From assembly GCA_003598175.1 (NCBI GenBank), contig QZKN01000016.1, positions 155,523 to 191,539 on the forward strand: a stretch of DNA of 36,017 nucleotides, written 5' to 3'. Source of the stretch: Candidatus Omnitrophota bacterium. Lineage in GTDB: Bacteria > Hinthialibacterota > Hinthialibacteria > Hinthialibacterales > Hinthialibacteraceae. Every line of letters begins with the position of its first letter. Position 1 is the first letter of the stretch. The notes under the pieces were generated by a model, which was given only the letters and a program-made list of their open reading frames with translations, was not told the origin of the DNA and ran no database searches. The translations under genes were made by a program, and so were the position numbers. Of the stretch, positions 1 to 7,886 are shown piece by piece.

Positions 1-57
1 GCACCTACCACTTCGTTTGCATATTATCCCACATGACCCATTGGCCACAACGATAGA

Positions 58-113
58 TGAAAATACCACGTAGGGGGCAGGTTTCAAACCTGCCCCTACG
101 TGGCGCATTTTCA
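58..113. repeat. Long hairpin-forming inverted repeat (REP-like)
   Basis: An almost perfect palindrome. The arm at 66-84 (CCACGTAGGGGGCAGGTTT) pairs with 86-103 with one extra G. Outside it, TGAAAAT at 58-64 pairs with ATTTTCA at 107-113. The GGGGCAGGTT core recurs in the inverted repeat at 30136-30222, so this is a dispersed intergenic repeat family. It lies 44 bp upstream of the tRNA promoter and could also act as a terminator-like structure for a gene outside the window, although no T-run follows it. Confidence 0.8.
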
Positions 114-156
114 TGGAAAGTATGCGTGAACATGAGAAAAAAAGCAAACAGCATTC

Positions 157-184
157 TTGAAAAAAAACAAATCCGCGCTATAAT
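157..184 (+). promoter_or_regulatory. Sigma-70-type promoter for the tRNA-Ser pair
   Basis: TTGAAA at 157-162 and a perfect TATAAT at 179-184 are separated by 16 bp. Transcription would start near 191, about 57 nt before the first tRNA. This is the best -10/-35 match seen in the window, as expected for a stable-RNA promoter. Confidence 0.8.
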
Positions 185-247
185 AGTTCATTCGGGAAAA
201 TCGAACCCTTGACCCGGTGAGGTCAATGACGGACATGGTTCCAAATT

Positions 248-335
248 GGTGGGGTGGTCGAGCTGGTTTAAGGCACCGGTCTTGAAAACCGGCGTGCGGG
301 GAACCGTACCGTGGGTTCGAATCCCACCCCCACCG
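248..335 (+). tRNA. tRNA-Ser (anticodon TGA)
   Basis: This is an 88-nt class II tRNA. The acceptor stem GGTGGGG (248-254) pairs with CCCCACC (328-334), followed by discriminator G335. The anticodon stem CCGGT/ACCGG encloses the loop CTTGAAA, giving anticodon TGA, which reads UCA/UCN. A long variable arm (GTGCGGGGAACCGTAC region) and the T arm GTGGG-TTCGAAT-CCCAC are clear. CCA is not encoded. The long variable arm and G73 are serine identity features. Confidence 0.97.
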
Positions 336-392
336 TGAAAAAACCCGAAGAAGGCAATTTTATGCGGTAAGCAGCGAATACACATAACGATT

Positions 393-479
393 GGAGGGGT
401 GGCCGAGAGGCTGAAGGCACCGGTTTGCTAAACCGGCATACGTGAAAGCGTATCGTGGGTTCGAATCCCACCCCCTCCG
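393..479 (+). tRNA. tRNA-Ser (anticodon GCT)
   Basis: An 87-nt class II tRNA. Acceptor GGAGGGG (393-399) pairs with CCCCTCC (472-478), followed by discriminator G479. The anticodon stem CCGGT/ACCGG encloses the loop TTGCTAA, giving anticodon GCT, which reads AGC/AGU. The variable arm ATACGTGAAAGCGTAT forms a stem, and the T arm is GTGGG-TTCGAAT-CCCAC. It lies 57 nt after the TGA isoacceptor and probably shares its promoter. CCA is not encoded. Confidence 0.97.
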
Positions 480-697
480 TTTCCTCCATTCCTTCTTCTT
501 TCTACTTCTCCATTTTATCTTTTCCGGTCATAATTCATTTCGCTTGTGTAATTTCATCCGAATGATTCGTCGAAAAACCATTCATTTCTCATACAATGTC
601 TATCATTGCTGCTTGCCTCATTTTCAGCCTTTTATTTGCGCTTCTTTGCCTGCGTCGAATGGATAACGGCCATAAAAATTACATTGAAAGAAATAAA

Positions 698-1522
698 ATG
701 GTCTATAACATTACACTCATTGTCGGAATACTCATTTTTCTGGTTCTGTTTTTACGCTGGTTCGAAAAAGCGAACATTTGGATCCCCACCAAACACATTG
801 TCGGCGACCTGGTCGAAATTGGAATCCGCTACGAAACTATTTTTTTTAACACGAAAGATCACATCCGTCTTCACGGCTGGTACGTTCCGGCTGACGCTCC
901 CATCGCATCACTCCTCTTTTGCCATGGAAACGGCGGAAATATTACCTATCGCGTCGACAGCCTGCGCCAATTTCATTCCATCGGTTTGAACACGTTCATC
1001 TTCGATTATCGCGGATATGGAAAAAGCGAAGGAAAATTATCCGAAAAGGGAACTTATACAGACGCCGCGGCGGCGTTCGAATGGCTGCAAAATCGAAATC
1101 CCGATCTCCCTCTCATTCTCTTCGGCCGTTCGCTGGGCGCAGCCATCGCCATCGACCTGGCCATGAACGTAAAGGCGAACGCGTTGATCTGTGAAAGCGG
1201 ATTTACCTCGATCGCCGATCGCGGTCAGGAACTGTTTCCATTTCTCCCTGTCCGCTTGATCAACACGATTCGTTACGATTCGATTGCTAAAATTCCTTCG
1301 ATAACAATACCGTTGCTGGTCATTCACAGCGTGGACGATGAGATCATCCCCATTCATCATGGACAAAAACTGTTCGACGCCGCGCCCGAACCGAAAGAAT
1401 TTTTGACTATTCACGGCGGCCACAACGACGGTTTTTTCCTATCCGAAACCGAATATTTACAAGGAATTGCCGAATTTTTAAAGAAATATCTCCCCCCATC
1501 GCATGATTTGCATAACGATTGA
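698..1522 (+). CDS. Alpha/beta hydrolase, membrane-anchored (ABHD13/Bem46-like)
   Basis: A predicted serine hydrolase of 274 residues, substrate unknown. An N-terminal hydrophobic segment (about residues 4-19) would anchor it in the membrane. The fold is marked by the oxyanion-side HGNGG, the FDYRGYGKSEG strand-turn, the nucleophile elbow GRSLG (Ser145), an acid in the VDDEIIP segment (probably Asp214) and His242 in GGHNDG, so the triad is complete. I chose ATG 698, preceded by a purine-rich GAAAG; the frame is open from ATG 596, but that ATG has no ribosome binding site and would add 34 residues. Overall pattern matches the ABHD13/Bem46/YfhR group of exported or membrane hydrolases, whose physiological substrates are poorly known. 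It follows the tRNAs at 218 bp and is followed by the GspG-like gene after 84 bp. Confidence 0.85.
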   Translation: MVYNITLIVGILIFLVLFLRWFEKANIWIPTKHIVGDLVEIGIRYETIFFNTKDHIRLHGWYVPADAPIASLLFCHGNGGNITYRVDSLRQFHSIGLNTFIFDYRGYGKSEGKLSEKGTYTDAAAAFEWLQNRNPDLPLILFGRSLGAAIAIDLAMNVKANALICESGFTSIADRGQELFPFLPVRLINTIRYDSIAKIPSITIPLLVIHSVDDEIIPIHHGQKLFDAAPEPKEFLTIHGGHNDGFFLSETEYLQGIAEFLKKYLPPSHDLHND

Positions 1523-1606
1523 AATCGAACCCTGTTTTATGGTAAGGTACATAGACTTTAGGATTGAAAATTGACGGTCGAACAATCATTGAAACGGAGA
1601 AAAACA

Positions 1607-2020
1607 ATGACCATGGGTTCCTTAGTTGGGAAAATGGCGATCATGGCTTTTTTATTGAAACTGTCATCCGGCGCTTTCGAAGATGTGATCTCCGGCGTGA
1701 TGGACGGCGTTTCTGTCAATACCGCGCGTGCGCAAATGAAACAGTTGCACGGTAAATTGATGGAATTTTATTCCACACATCAAGCGTATCCTCACACGCT
1801 GCACATATTGGTCGATTTTTTCAGCAATGAATTCGACAATCCGATCGAACAAGTAATGACCGATCCGTGGCATAATTCTTACGTATTTATCACACCCCAG
1901 GTTGAGATTCTCTGTTGCGGACCGGACAAAAAACGCGATACGCGCGACGATCTCCATACCCCGTACCCGTCCAACGTTCGCAATCCGTATCAATCACAAA
2001 ACCCGAAAATGTCTTATTGA
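1607..2020 (+). CDS. GspG-like pseudopilin C-terminal domain protein
   Basis: A 137-residue protein. Its second half resembles the C-terminal domain of type II secretion major pseudopilins: the segment TDPWHNSYVFITP followed by GPDKKRDTRDDL corresponds to the family's 'DPWGNPY...GPDG..GT.DDI' calcium-site pattern. The first 35 residues are mildly hydrophobic (KMAIMAFLLKL), but a class III prepilin cleavage site (G-F-T-L-x-E) is not visible, so it may not be a normal filament subunit. ATG 1607 is chosen because GGAG at 1596-1599 sits 7 nt upstream; the frame is open from a TTG at 1571. The next gene begins 15 nt after its stop, so the two are probably co-transcribed. No other type II secretion genes are in the window. 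Function is inferred only from the domain. Confidence 0.7.
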   Translation: MTMGSLVGKMAIMAFLLKLSSGAFEDVISGVMDGVSVNTARAQMKQLHGKLMEFYSTHQAYPHTLHILVDFFSNEFDNPIEQVMTDPWHNSYVFITPQVEILCCGPDKKRDTRDDLHTPYPSNVRNPYQSQNPKMSY

Positions 2021-2035
2021 TGATCGAGTGAATTT

Positions 2036-5000
2036 ATGGATTCGCATCATTTTTTCTCATTTCGACCGGAATTGAAACCGCATTCGTACACCCCGTCGGA
2101 AGATCACCCGACAGAATTCATCCTCATTCTCGACAAGGATGGCTCCGCGCTGGGGATTTCTCACACGGAAAAACGGTTGACGGAACGAATGAACCAAAAC
2201 CGGACCATTGGCGAAATCGTACAACAAATGGTAAGCGAGGACATCGCGATACTTTCCACGCTTCGACGCCTGTTATGGGATTTGGATCGTTACGGTTTCC
2301 TGAAAACAAGTCCCTGGCCGATTTCTCCCGGCCACGCTTGGGGATATTGGGGAATTCCTCTCAATTCCTGTGCGATCTTCGTCAGCCGCATCTTTCCCGA
2401 ATTCCTCGAAAAACGATTGGGCAGAATCCTGTTGTCTCCCTATTTCGGCGCCGCTTCGCTCGTAATTTTCCTCTTTCTTTTATTCAAAAATCGGAGTTTA
2501 TTTTATGAAGAGAGGTTGATGCTCATCGGTGATTCCGTTGCCTTGGCGCTTTTGGTGGTGCTTCTTTCCTTGCCGGCCGGTTTATTGATATGCAATTGGT
2601 TTACCACCGCCGTGTTGAAAGCAATCCATCCCGCGCCGGTCCGTTGTCTGGCCGATTACCGTTTCGGCATTCCCTTATTCCGTCTGGACGGTCGGCGAAT
2701 TCGGGCGCTGCCCACGAAAAAAGCGCTGTATGCCGCCTTTTCCCCCATCCTCGCGATTCTTCTTTTGGCAGGCATCGGCCTGCAACTCGCCGCGATCGGG
2801 GAAGGCATACGCCGCGCCTGGCTGTTTCATGTCGCCAATGCGTTTTGTTTGTCCTGTTTTTTAATGCTGCTTCCCGTCAACTCCACCGTTCTCTCCCGTG
2901 AAATCGTTTTACGTTTGCGCGGAGATTCGGTGTTTTGGACCATGACCCGCGCGGTGCGGAAAACGTTTCGCAGTTTCATCCATCCCGAATGGCAAAACGC
3001 GCCGCACGAACGGCTATTTTGGGGATGGGGCATCTGGTCCATCGTGGGAACCCTCATTCTCATCCGCATGATTACCACCTTCTTCCGCCGGGATTTTCCC
3101 ATCCTGCTCAATCATTTTCTGCAGGAAGAAAATTCCGTTCTTCTCATTCTCCTCCTCGTAATTACGGCGACGGCGTGTGCATTCTTCGTGGCTGCCATTC
3201 TGACTTTTTTCGGTTGGTTGATCCGAGAAGTGATTCGCGAAGTGCGACGCCGGTTTTGGCCGCATCACGATCACGTTCTGGTTTTGATCGGCGTGAGTTC
3301 TCTGCTCTTTTTTCTTTCACAGATTTACTGGTCTTCCTCCTCCATGCCGCAACAGACGCATCACTTTTTGGTCATGATTTGCGGGGGAATTCTGGCCGGT
3401 ACGGCATGTCTCTGCCGAAGGTATGAAAAAGGCGGTTTCGAGCCGCTCGTCACACTGATTCTGTTCTTCGCCGCATTGCTGCTCCTCCTTGCCGGTCTTG
3501 AAAACGTATGGTTCCGGCCGCAGGGTGAAATCTCAAGCGACACGAATGTGTTCCTATGGCTGCATCTCACAATAGCGTCCGTTTTTTTGGTTTATTATGT
3601 CATTTTACACGCCGTGAGATTTACCCGCATTTCCCAACGCTCGGCTTCCCGCAACGAAGCCGTCGTCATCACTTTCATCGGCTTCGTACTCATTCTGTCG
3701 CTTGCCTGTTTTCCTCTTTTTCAACAAACAAGAGCAGGAGAGATCGGACGTATTGTGATGATCTCATATTTAATTGTTACTGTCAGTCTGAGCGCATGGC
3801 GGGGAAGATTGCGTAATCATTCTTTTTCTTATTTGATTTGTGGGTTGCTGCTTCTCACCTCGGGCCGGTTGTGGAATCCCGCCATCGGTCCCGCCGGCGC
3901 AGGCGATTTTCTATCGGCGGCAGGCGTTGTATTTGCATTGGGAGGACTTTGTCTGCGCCAATCCATCCTATCGAAAACCGTGCTGACTCGCCAAGACGCC
4001 ATTTCGCGGCAACCGCTGCACGATCGCTGGACATATGGCGATATCGGAAACGAATTTCTCATCGTTGCCCGACATATTTATAACGCAACGCCCCAAATCA
4101 ACATCGCTGCGGATATGAATTCGGAAAAAGCCCGGCTTTTTTTCCATCAATTGAATGCCTTGACCGGCGCACAAACGTTGCGCGCGATATTTCGGCGAGC
4201 GGCAATGGAGATTCCATGGAAAGAAATTCAACCGGTCTGCCACCTGATTCCCGTCCAGGTCGCGATCCCGCGTCTAACGGATTGGACGGAAGATCGTATC
4301 TTACAATTATTTAAAAAAATCCCAACATTTCTTCATATCGGCGATGAAATCAACAAAATCATGCGCCGCGCCCGCTTCGCCGTTTTCGATGCGAACGATA
4401 CGATCATCCGCCAAACGGAAAAAGGGGGATTATTGTATATCATTGCGGATGGCCGCGTTTCCATCGAACACCATCATGCGTTCGGTCATACCGTTCTCGC
4501 CGTCTTCACCGCCGGAAATTTCGTGGGGGAAATCGGTTTTCTTTCCGGCGGAGAACGCACCGCCACCGTTCGCGCATTGGAGACGACGTTGACGCTGGCC
4601 ATTCATCGCAATGAGATCGACGCCTCCATGCCGCGTTTGCAAACGGCGATTCGGGAGGCCGAAGCCGGTCAATCCTGGCTTCAGTTTCTTAAAAAAGCAA
4701 AAGTAATCCGTGAATTTCCCCCTTCGCTCGGGGATCGCGTCGGCCTGGAATCGCAACACATTTATCTCGACCGCTTCCAAACGTTGCCGCTGGAAACCGA
4801 TGCCATGGCAAACGAAATCGTTGTCTTGCTGGCCGGCGAATGTTCTTTGCTGCGCGAAGGAACCTCGCAAACCATTACCGCCGGTTCCATCGCCGGACTG
4901 GAGAATCTCATCGAAAAAACTCCCTACTCCGGCGTTCTTCGCGCCGAAGTCCCCAGCCATTTGCTGTTGGTGCAAAGCCATTTGTTTCTGGAAGCCATAA

Positions 5001-5053
5001 CCGAATTGCTGACTCCCATTCAAATCCTGCAAGCGGAAGAAACCAAAACTTGA
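2036..5053 (+). CDS. Multi-domain membrane protein: PqqD-like domain, degenerate M50 (site-2-protease-like) core, cyclic-nucleotide-binding-like domains
   Basis: A 1005-residue protein. Residues about 25-92 look like a PqqD-type small winged domain (LILDKDGSALGIS...RTIGEIVQQM...DLDRYGFL). Residues about 120-300 follow the layout of PqqD-linked M50 membrane peptidases: two membrane segments, then 'GIPLFRLDGRR...ALPTKKALYAAFSP', which matches the family's 'iPlFyvD...lP..rrl.valaGP'. However, the HExxH position reads NWFTT (residues 187-191) and the later 'NLLP..DGY' motif reads LLPVNSTVL, so zinc ligands are missing. Many further membrane segments fill residues about 340-660. Residues about 765-861 form a cyclic-nucleotide-binding-like domain (GGLLYIIADGRVSI...GNFVGEIGFLSGGERTATVRA), and about 897-990 a second, weaker copy. 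Probably a signalling or scaffold pseudoprotease of the inner membrane. It is likely co-transcribed with the GspG-like gene. Function unknown. Confidence 0.75.
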   Translation: MDSHHFFSFRPELKPHSYTPSEDHPTEFILILDKDGSALGISHTEKRLTERMNQNRTIGEIVQQMVSEDIAILSTLRRLLWDLDRYGFLKTSPWPISPGHAWGYWGIPLNSCAIFVSRIFPEFLEKRLGRILLSPYFGAASLVIFLFLLFKNRSLFYEERLMLIGDSVALALLVVLLSLPAGLLICNWFTTAVLKAIHPAPVRCLADYRFGIPLFRLDGRRIRALPTKKALYAAFSPILAILLLAGIGLQLAAIGEGIRRAWLFHVANAFCLSCFLMLLPVNSTVLSREIVLRLRGDSVFWTMTRAVRKTFRSFIHPEWQNAPHERLFWGWGIWSIVGTLILIRMITTFFRRDFPILLNHFLQEENSVLLILLLVITATACAFFVAAILTFFGWLIREVIREVRRRFWPHHDHVLVLIGVSSLLFFLSQIYWSSSSMPQQTHHFLVMICGGILAGTACLCRRYEKGGFEPLVTLILFFAALLLLLAGLENVWFRPQGEISSDTNVFLWLHLTIASVFLVYYVILHAVRFTRISQRSASRNEAVVITFIGFVLILSLACFPLFQQTRAGEIGRIVMISYLIVTVSLSAWRGRLRNHSFSYLICGLLLLTSGRLWNPAIGPAGAGDFLSAAGVVFALGGLCLRQSILSKTVLTRQDAISRQPLHDRWTYGDIGNEFLIVARHIYNATPQINIAADMNSEKARLFFHQLNALTGAQTLRAIFRRAAMEIPWKEIQPVCHLIPVQVAIPRLTDWTEDRILQLFKKIPTFLHIGDEINKIMRRARFAVFDANDTIIRQTEKGGLLYIIADGRVSIEHHHAFGHTVLAVFTAGNFVGEIGFLSGGERTATVRALETTLTLAIHRNEIDASMPRLQTAIREAEAGQSWLQFLKKAKVIREFPPSLGDRVGLESQHIYLDRFQTLPLETDAMANEIVVLLAGECSLLREGTSQTITAGSIAGLENLIEKTPYSGVLRAEVPSHLLLVQSHLFLEAITELLTPIQILQAEETKT

Positions 5054-5078
5054 TCATCCAATTTCTCAAAGAAAACAA

Positions 5079-5160
5079 ACATGGGTAGAGCAGGCGTCTC
5101 GCCTGCATTCGTCTCGCCTGCATGGTTCGTGCAAGCGGGACGCTTGCTTTACCCTTATGT
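5079..5160. repeat. Nested palindromic intergenic repeat
   Basis: The outer arms ACATGGGTAGAGC (from 5079) and GCTTTACCCTTATGT (to 5160) are imperfect inverted repeats. Inside each arm lies a complete smaller palindrome: GCAGGCGTCTCGCCTGC (5090-5106) and GCAAGCGGGACGCTTGC (5131-5147). Between them CGTCTCGCCTGCAT is partly duplicated (5095-5108 and 5110-5123). The two palindromes differ by paired changes that keep base pairing. This looks like a mobile REP/MITE-like or structured-RNA element. It occupies the 246-bp gap before the phosphatase gene. Confidence 0.75.
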
Positions 5161-5299
5161 GAGTTCCATTACCATTCCATTCGTCTCATAATTTGTATAC
5201 ACTAAAGCGATTCATTCCAAACGGTGGCAAAAGCAGCGTTTTTTCTGCCCTTGTCTGGTCTGATAGTTTTTGTGTCAAATAAAAAAATAAATCGGATTC

Positions 5300-5815
5300 A
5301 TGCTTTCAAACTTTTATTGGGTATTGGAAAACGAAATCGCCGGCATGGCTCTCCCCACCGCCGGGCGTGCGTTTCATTTTCTCGACAACGCCGATTTGGC
5401 CGTCAAGGAAGAACTGGAACGGGAAATTCAGGAACTCACCTTACACGGAATCGGCTCCGTCGTTTCTCTGACCGAATCCCCTATTGCCGCCAAGCCGCTT
5501 ATCGATGCGGGATTTCGTTTTCTCCACCTTCCGATTCCCGATATGACCGCTCCCACCCCCAGTCAAATCGAGGAATTCGTCCACTTTGCCCACACCAGCG
5601 TCGCCGAGGGCAAACCGGTCGTGCTTCACTGCCTTGCCGGGGCGGGACGAACCGGCACCATGATCGCCTGTTATCTGGTCAGCAAAGGCGAACCGCCTTT
5701 ACGCGCCATTCAAACGGTTCGAAACAAACGGCCGGGCGCGATTGAAACTCGTTGGCAGGAAGACGCCATCTTCGAATATGCGGCGTTGCTGCAAGAAAGA
5801 CAAAATCTCACCTGA
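5300..5815 (+). CDS. Dual-specificity protein phosphatase, DUSP23-like
   Basis: A 171-residue cysteine-based phosphatase covering the whole domain. The P-loop HCLAGAGRTG has nucleophile Cys111 and Arg117, and the general-acid loop LPIPDMTAPT supplies Asp81. The start 'NFYWVLENEIAGMALPT' and the end 'RNKRPGAIETRWQEDAIFEYA' match the arrangement of animal DUSP23 (VHZ) and related prokaryotic phosphatases, so the target could be phosphotyrosine or phosphoserine/threonine proteins; the actual substrate is unknown. There is no signal peptide, so it should be cytoplasmic. ATG 5300 has only a weak upstream GGA, but the family N-terminus begins right here. The FG-GAP gene follows after 25 nt, suggesting co-transcription. 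An A-rich region precedes the start. Confidence 0.88.
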   Translation: MLSNFYWVLENEIAGMALPTAGRAFHFLDNADLAVKEELEREIQELTLHGIGSVVSLTESPIAAKPLIDAGFRFLHLPIPDMTAPTPSQIEEFVHFAHTSVAEGKPVVLHCLAGAGRTGTMIACYLVSKGEPPLRAIQTVRNKRPGAIETRWQEDAIFEYAALLQERQNLT

Positions 5816-5840
5816 AGCCATTGTTCGGAGGTCGCATCCC

Positions 5841-7886
5841 GTGAATGCATACATTCAACAATCCACATTGGTTCTTTTTCTGATAGTTAGCATACAATTC
5901 ACCGTTTTGGGCGACGCTGTTTCCACGATCGGATACGGCGCGCCATGGGGACAAGGCTCACCCCTGCAATGGAGCGGAGACATCGGCCCATTATCGGGCG
6001 GCTACAATGGACGCTGCGCCATCGCGGATTTTGATCGCGACGGCGACGCGGATATTGTCGTCAATTACCCTTTCGGCGGCGGCGCGATCAACACGATGTG
6101 GGGACTCTTTTATTATAAAAACACCGGCGAACAAAATCTCGCCGCTGTTCCCATCTTCGAATCCCCCCGACGTCTCGATTTTCAGGAAGAGCAATTCGCC
6201 ATTCCCCTCGCTTATGATTGGAACCGCGACGGCCTGCCGGATCTGATCGTGGATGGAATTTTGTACATAAATATAGGCGAGGCCCAATTCGTTCAAAGCG
6301 AGAAAATTCCGCACTTTCCAAAAAACACGAAATGCCTGCTCGATTGGAATGCGGACAACGTCATTGACTGCCTCGTATCCGACACGCTGCCGGGCAATGC
6401 CTGGCCATCTCCCGCCGTTTGGCAACCGGACGAACCGCCCTACACCGACGACGGAATTTGGAAAGGCGGCGCGTTCCGCAATACACTCCGCCTGTTCCTC
6501 GGAACCAATCAAAACGGCGATATCGCATGGCTGGATCAGGGTCTGCTCCACGCCGGCGGCAATGAACTGGAAGTGTACGGCGAAGCGGATCCCGTGTGGG
6601 CCGATTGGGATCGAGACGGCGATGCAGATTTAATTGTCGGCGCGCAAACCGAGCTGATTTACTTCGAAAACATTGGAAATAGCAACGAGCCGCTCCTGCA
6701 ACGCGGCAAACGCATCCGCGTCGGCGACGCCTTTTCCGTTCCCGGCCTTTTTCTCCGCCCCGCCCTGCTGTTTGGAACGCCGACGGAACCTCCCGACCTG
6801 ATTTTGGCGCAGGAAAGCGGCTGCCTTACACTATTACGATTCCATGGCCTCGATCCACGCTCTGTTCCCTCTTTCTCATCGGAAGAAGAACTCATGCAGC
6901 GTAACCCCTTGCTTGACGCCGGCTGCCTCTCCGTCATTTCCGTACACGATTGGGACAACGACCAGGATTTGGATATTATTTCCGGCAATTCCTATGGCGA
7001 AGTTCTTCTATTCGAAAATGAAGGAAACACCGAGAATCCGAAGTTTCAACGTCGGCAACGATTAACAGCGGACGGTATTCCCATCGTCGTCAAAGGCGGG
7101 GCGAATGGCTCCATTCAAGGCCCCGGCGAAGCCCATTTCGGCTACACCTGCCCCGTCGTCATCGATTGGAACCGCGATAGCGCGCCCGATCTCATTCTTT
7201 CCGACATATGGGGAAAATACACATACTACGAACGCGACAAGAAAACATACTTATTAAAACGAGGCGTTCCCATTTGCGTGGAAGGCGGTCGAGTCGATAC
7301 CTACAAACCATCGTGGGTGTGGCAGCCGCCGCAGGATGACGAGCTGGTTACACAATGGCGCTGTCAGCCCGCGGTCGTGGATTGGGATGGGGATGGAATC
7401 CACGATCTCATCACGCTCGACAGCGAAGGCTTTCTCGCGCTCTTTCGCGGCGTAAAAGAAACAGCCGCTCCGGTCGTTCGTCCGCCGCAACGCGCCTTCC
7501 TGTACGAAAACGAATCCCCCATCCGCATCACGCCCGGCAAAGCCGGCCGCTCCGGTCGCGCCCGCATCGTCGTCGTCGATTGGGATCAGGACGGCGATCG
7601 CGACATCGTCCGCGGCTGCACACATGCCGGCGATCACGACGATCCGCGCTTCGCCGATTACGAACGCGCCGCCGTGTGGTACGAAAACCAAGGCGACGAC
7701 CAACATTTCCGATTCCGCGGCTGTGTGTTGCATCACATGGATACGATCTCCTTCTGCGGCCACGCCACCTCCCCCGCGATCGTCGATTGGGACAACGACG
7801 GCAAACTCGACCTTCTTTTAGGAACCGAAGACGGCTTGATTTACTTCTTTGCGAATGAAGTTTTGATAAAGCCTAACGATGGTTAA
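5841..7886 (+). CDS. Exported FG-GAP/VCBS-repeat protein
   Basis: A 681-residue predicted secreted protein. GTG 5841 is chosen because GGAGGT at 5827-5832 lies 8 nt upstream; the reading frame is open further upstream from 5742 but would overlap the phosphatase gene. Starting here gives a signal-peptide-like N-terminus with a hydrophobic stretch (STLVLFLIVSIQFTVLG, then DA). About nine calcium-binding FG-GAP-type motifs follow, e.g. ADFDRDGDADIVV, YDWNRDGLPDLIV, ADWDRDGDADLIV, HDWDNDQDLDII, IDWNRDSAPDLIL, VDWDGDGIHDLIT, VDWDQDGDRDIV and VDWDNDGKLDLLL, spread along the whole length and consistent with a beta-propeller. The LDWNADNVIDCLV copy is degenerate. No enzymatic domain is seen. Such proteins are often extracellular binding or adhesion proteins; the ligand here is unknown. 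Confidence 0.85.
   Translation: MNAYIQQSTLVLFLIVSIQFTVLGDAVSTIGYGAPWGQGSPLQWSGDIGPLSGGYNGRCAIADFDRDGDADIVVNYPFGGGAINTMWGLFYYKNTGEQNLAAVPIFESPRRLDFQEEQFAIPLAYDWNRDGLPDLIVDGILYINIGEAQFVQSEKIPHFPKNTKCLLDWNADNVIDCLVSDTLPGNAWPSPAVWQPDEPPYTDDGIWKGGAFRNTLRLFLGTNQNGDIAWLDQGLLHAGGNELEVYGEADPVWADWDRDGDADLIVGAQTELIYFENIGNSNEPLLQRGKRIRVGDAFSVPGLFLRPALLFGTPTEPPDLILAQESGCLTLLRFHGLDPRSVPSFSSEEELMQRNPLLDAGCLSVISVHDWDNDQDLDIISGNSYGEVLLFENEGNTENPKFQRRQRLTADGIPIVVKGGANGSIQGPGEAHFGYTCPVVIDWNRDSAPDLILSDIWGKYTYYERDKKTYLLKRGVPICVEGGRVDTYKPSWVWQPPQDDELVTQWRCQPAVVDWDGDGIHDLITLDSEGFLALFRGVKETAAPVVRPPQRAFLYENESPIRITPGKAGRSGRARIVVVDWDQDGDRDIVRGCTHAGDHDDPRFADYERAAVWYENQGDDQHFRFRGCVLHHMDTISFCGHATSPAIVDWDNDGKLDLLLGTEDGLIYFFANEVLIKPNDG

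Noticed and set aside
4430-5032. Minus-strand 200-codon ORF
   Set aside because: Antisense shadow of the cyclic-nucleotide-binding region of the 1005-residue gene; the plus-strand product has clear domain motifs.
5081-5155. CRISPR-like repeats
   Set aside because: The repeated CGTCTCGCCTGC units are adjacent and palindromic, without spacers or cas genes; better explained as a REP-like element.
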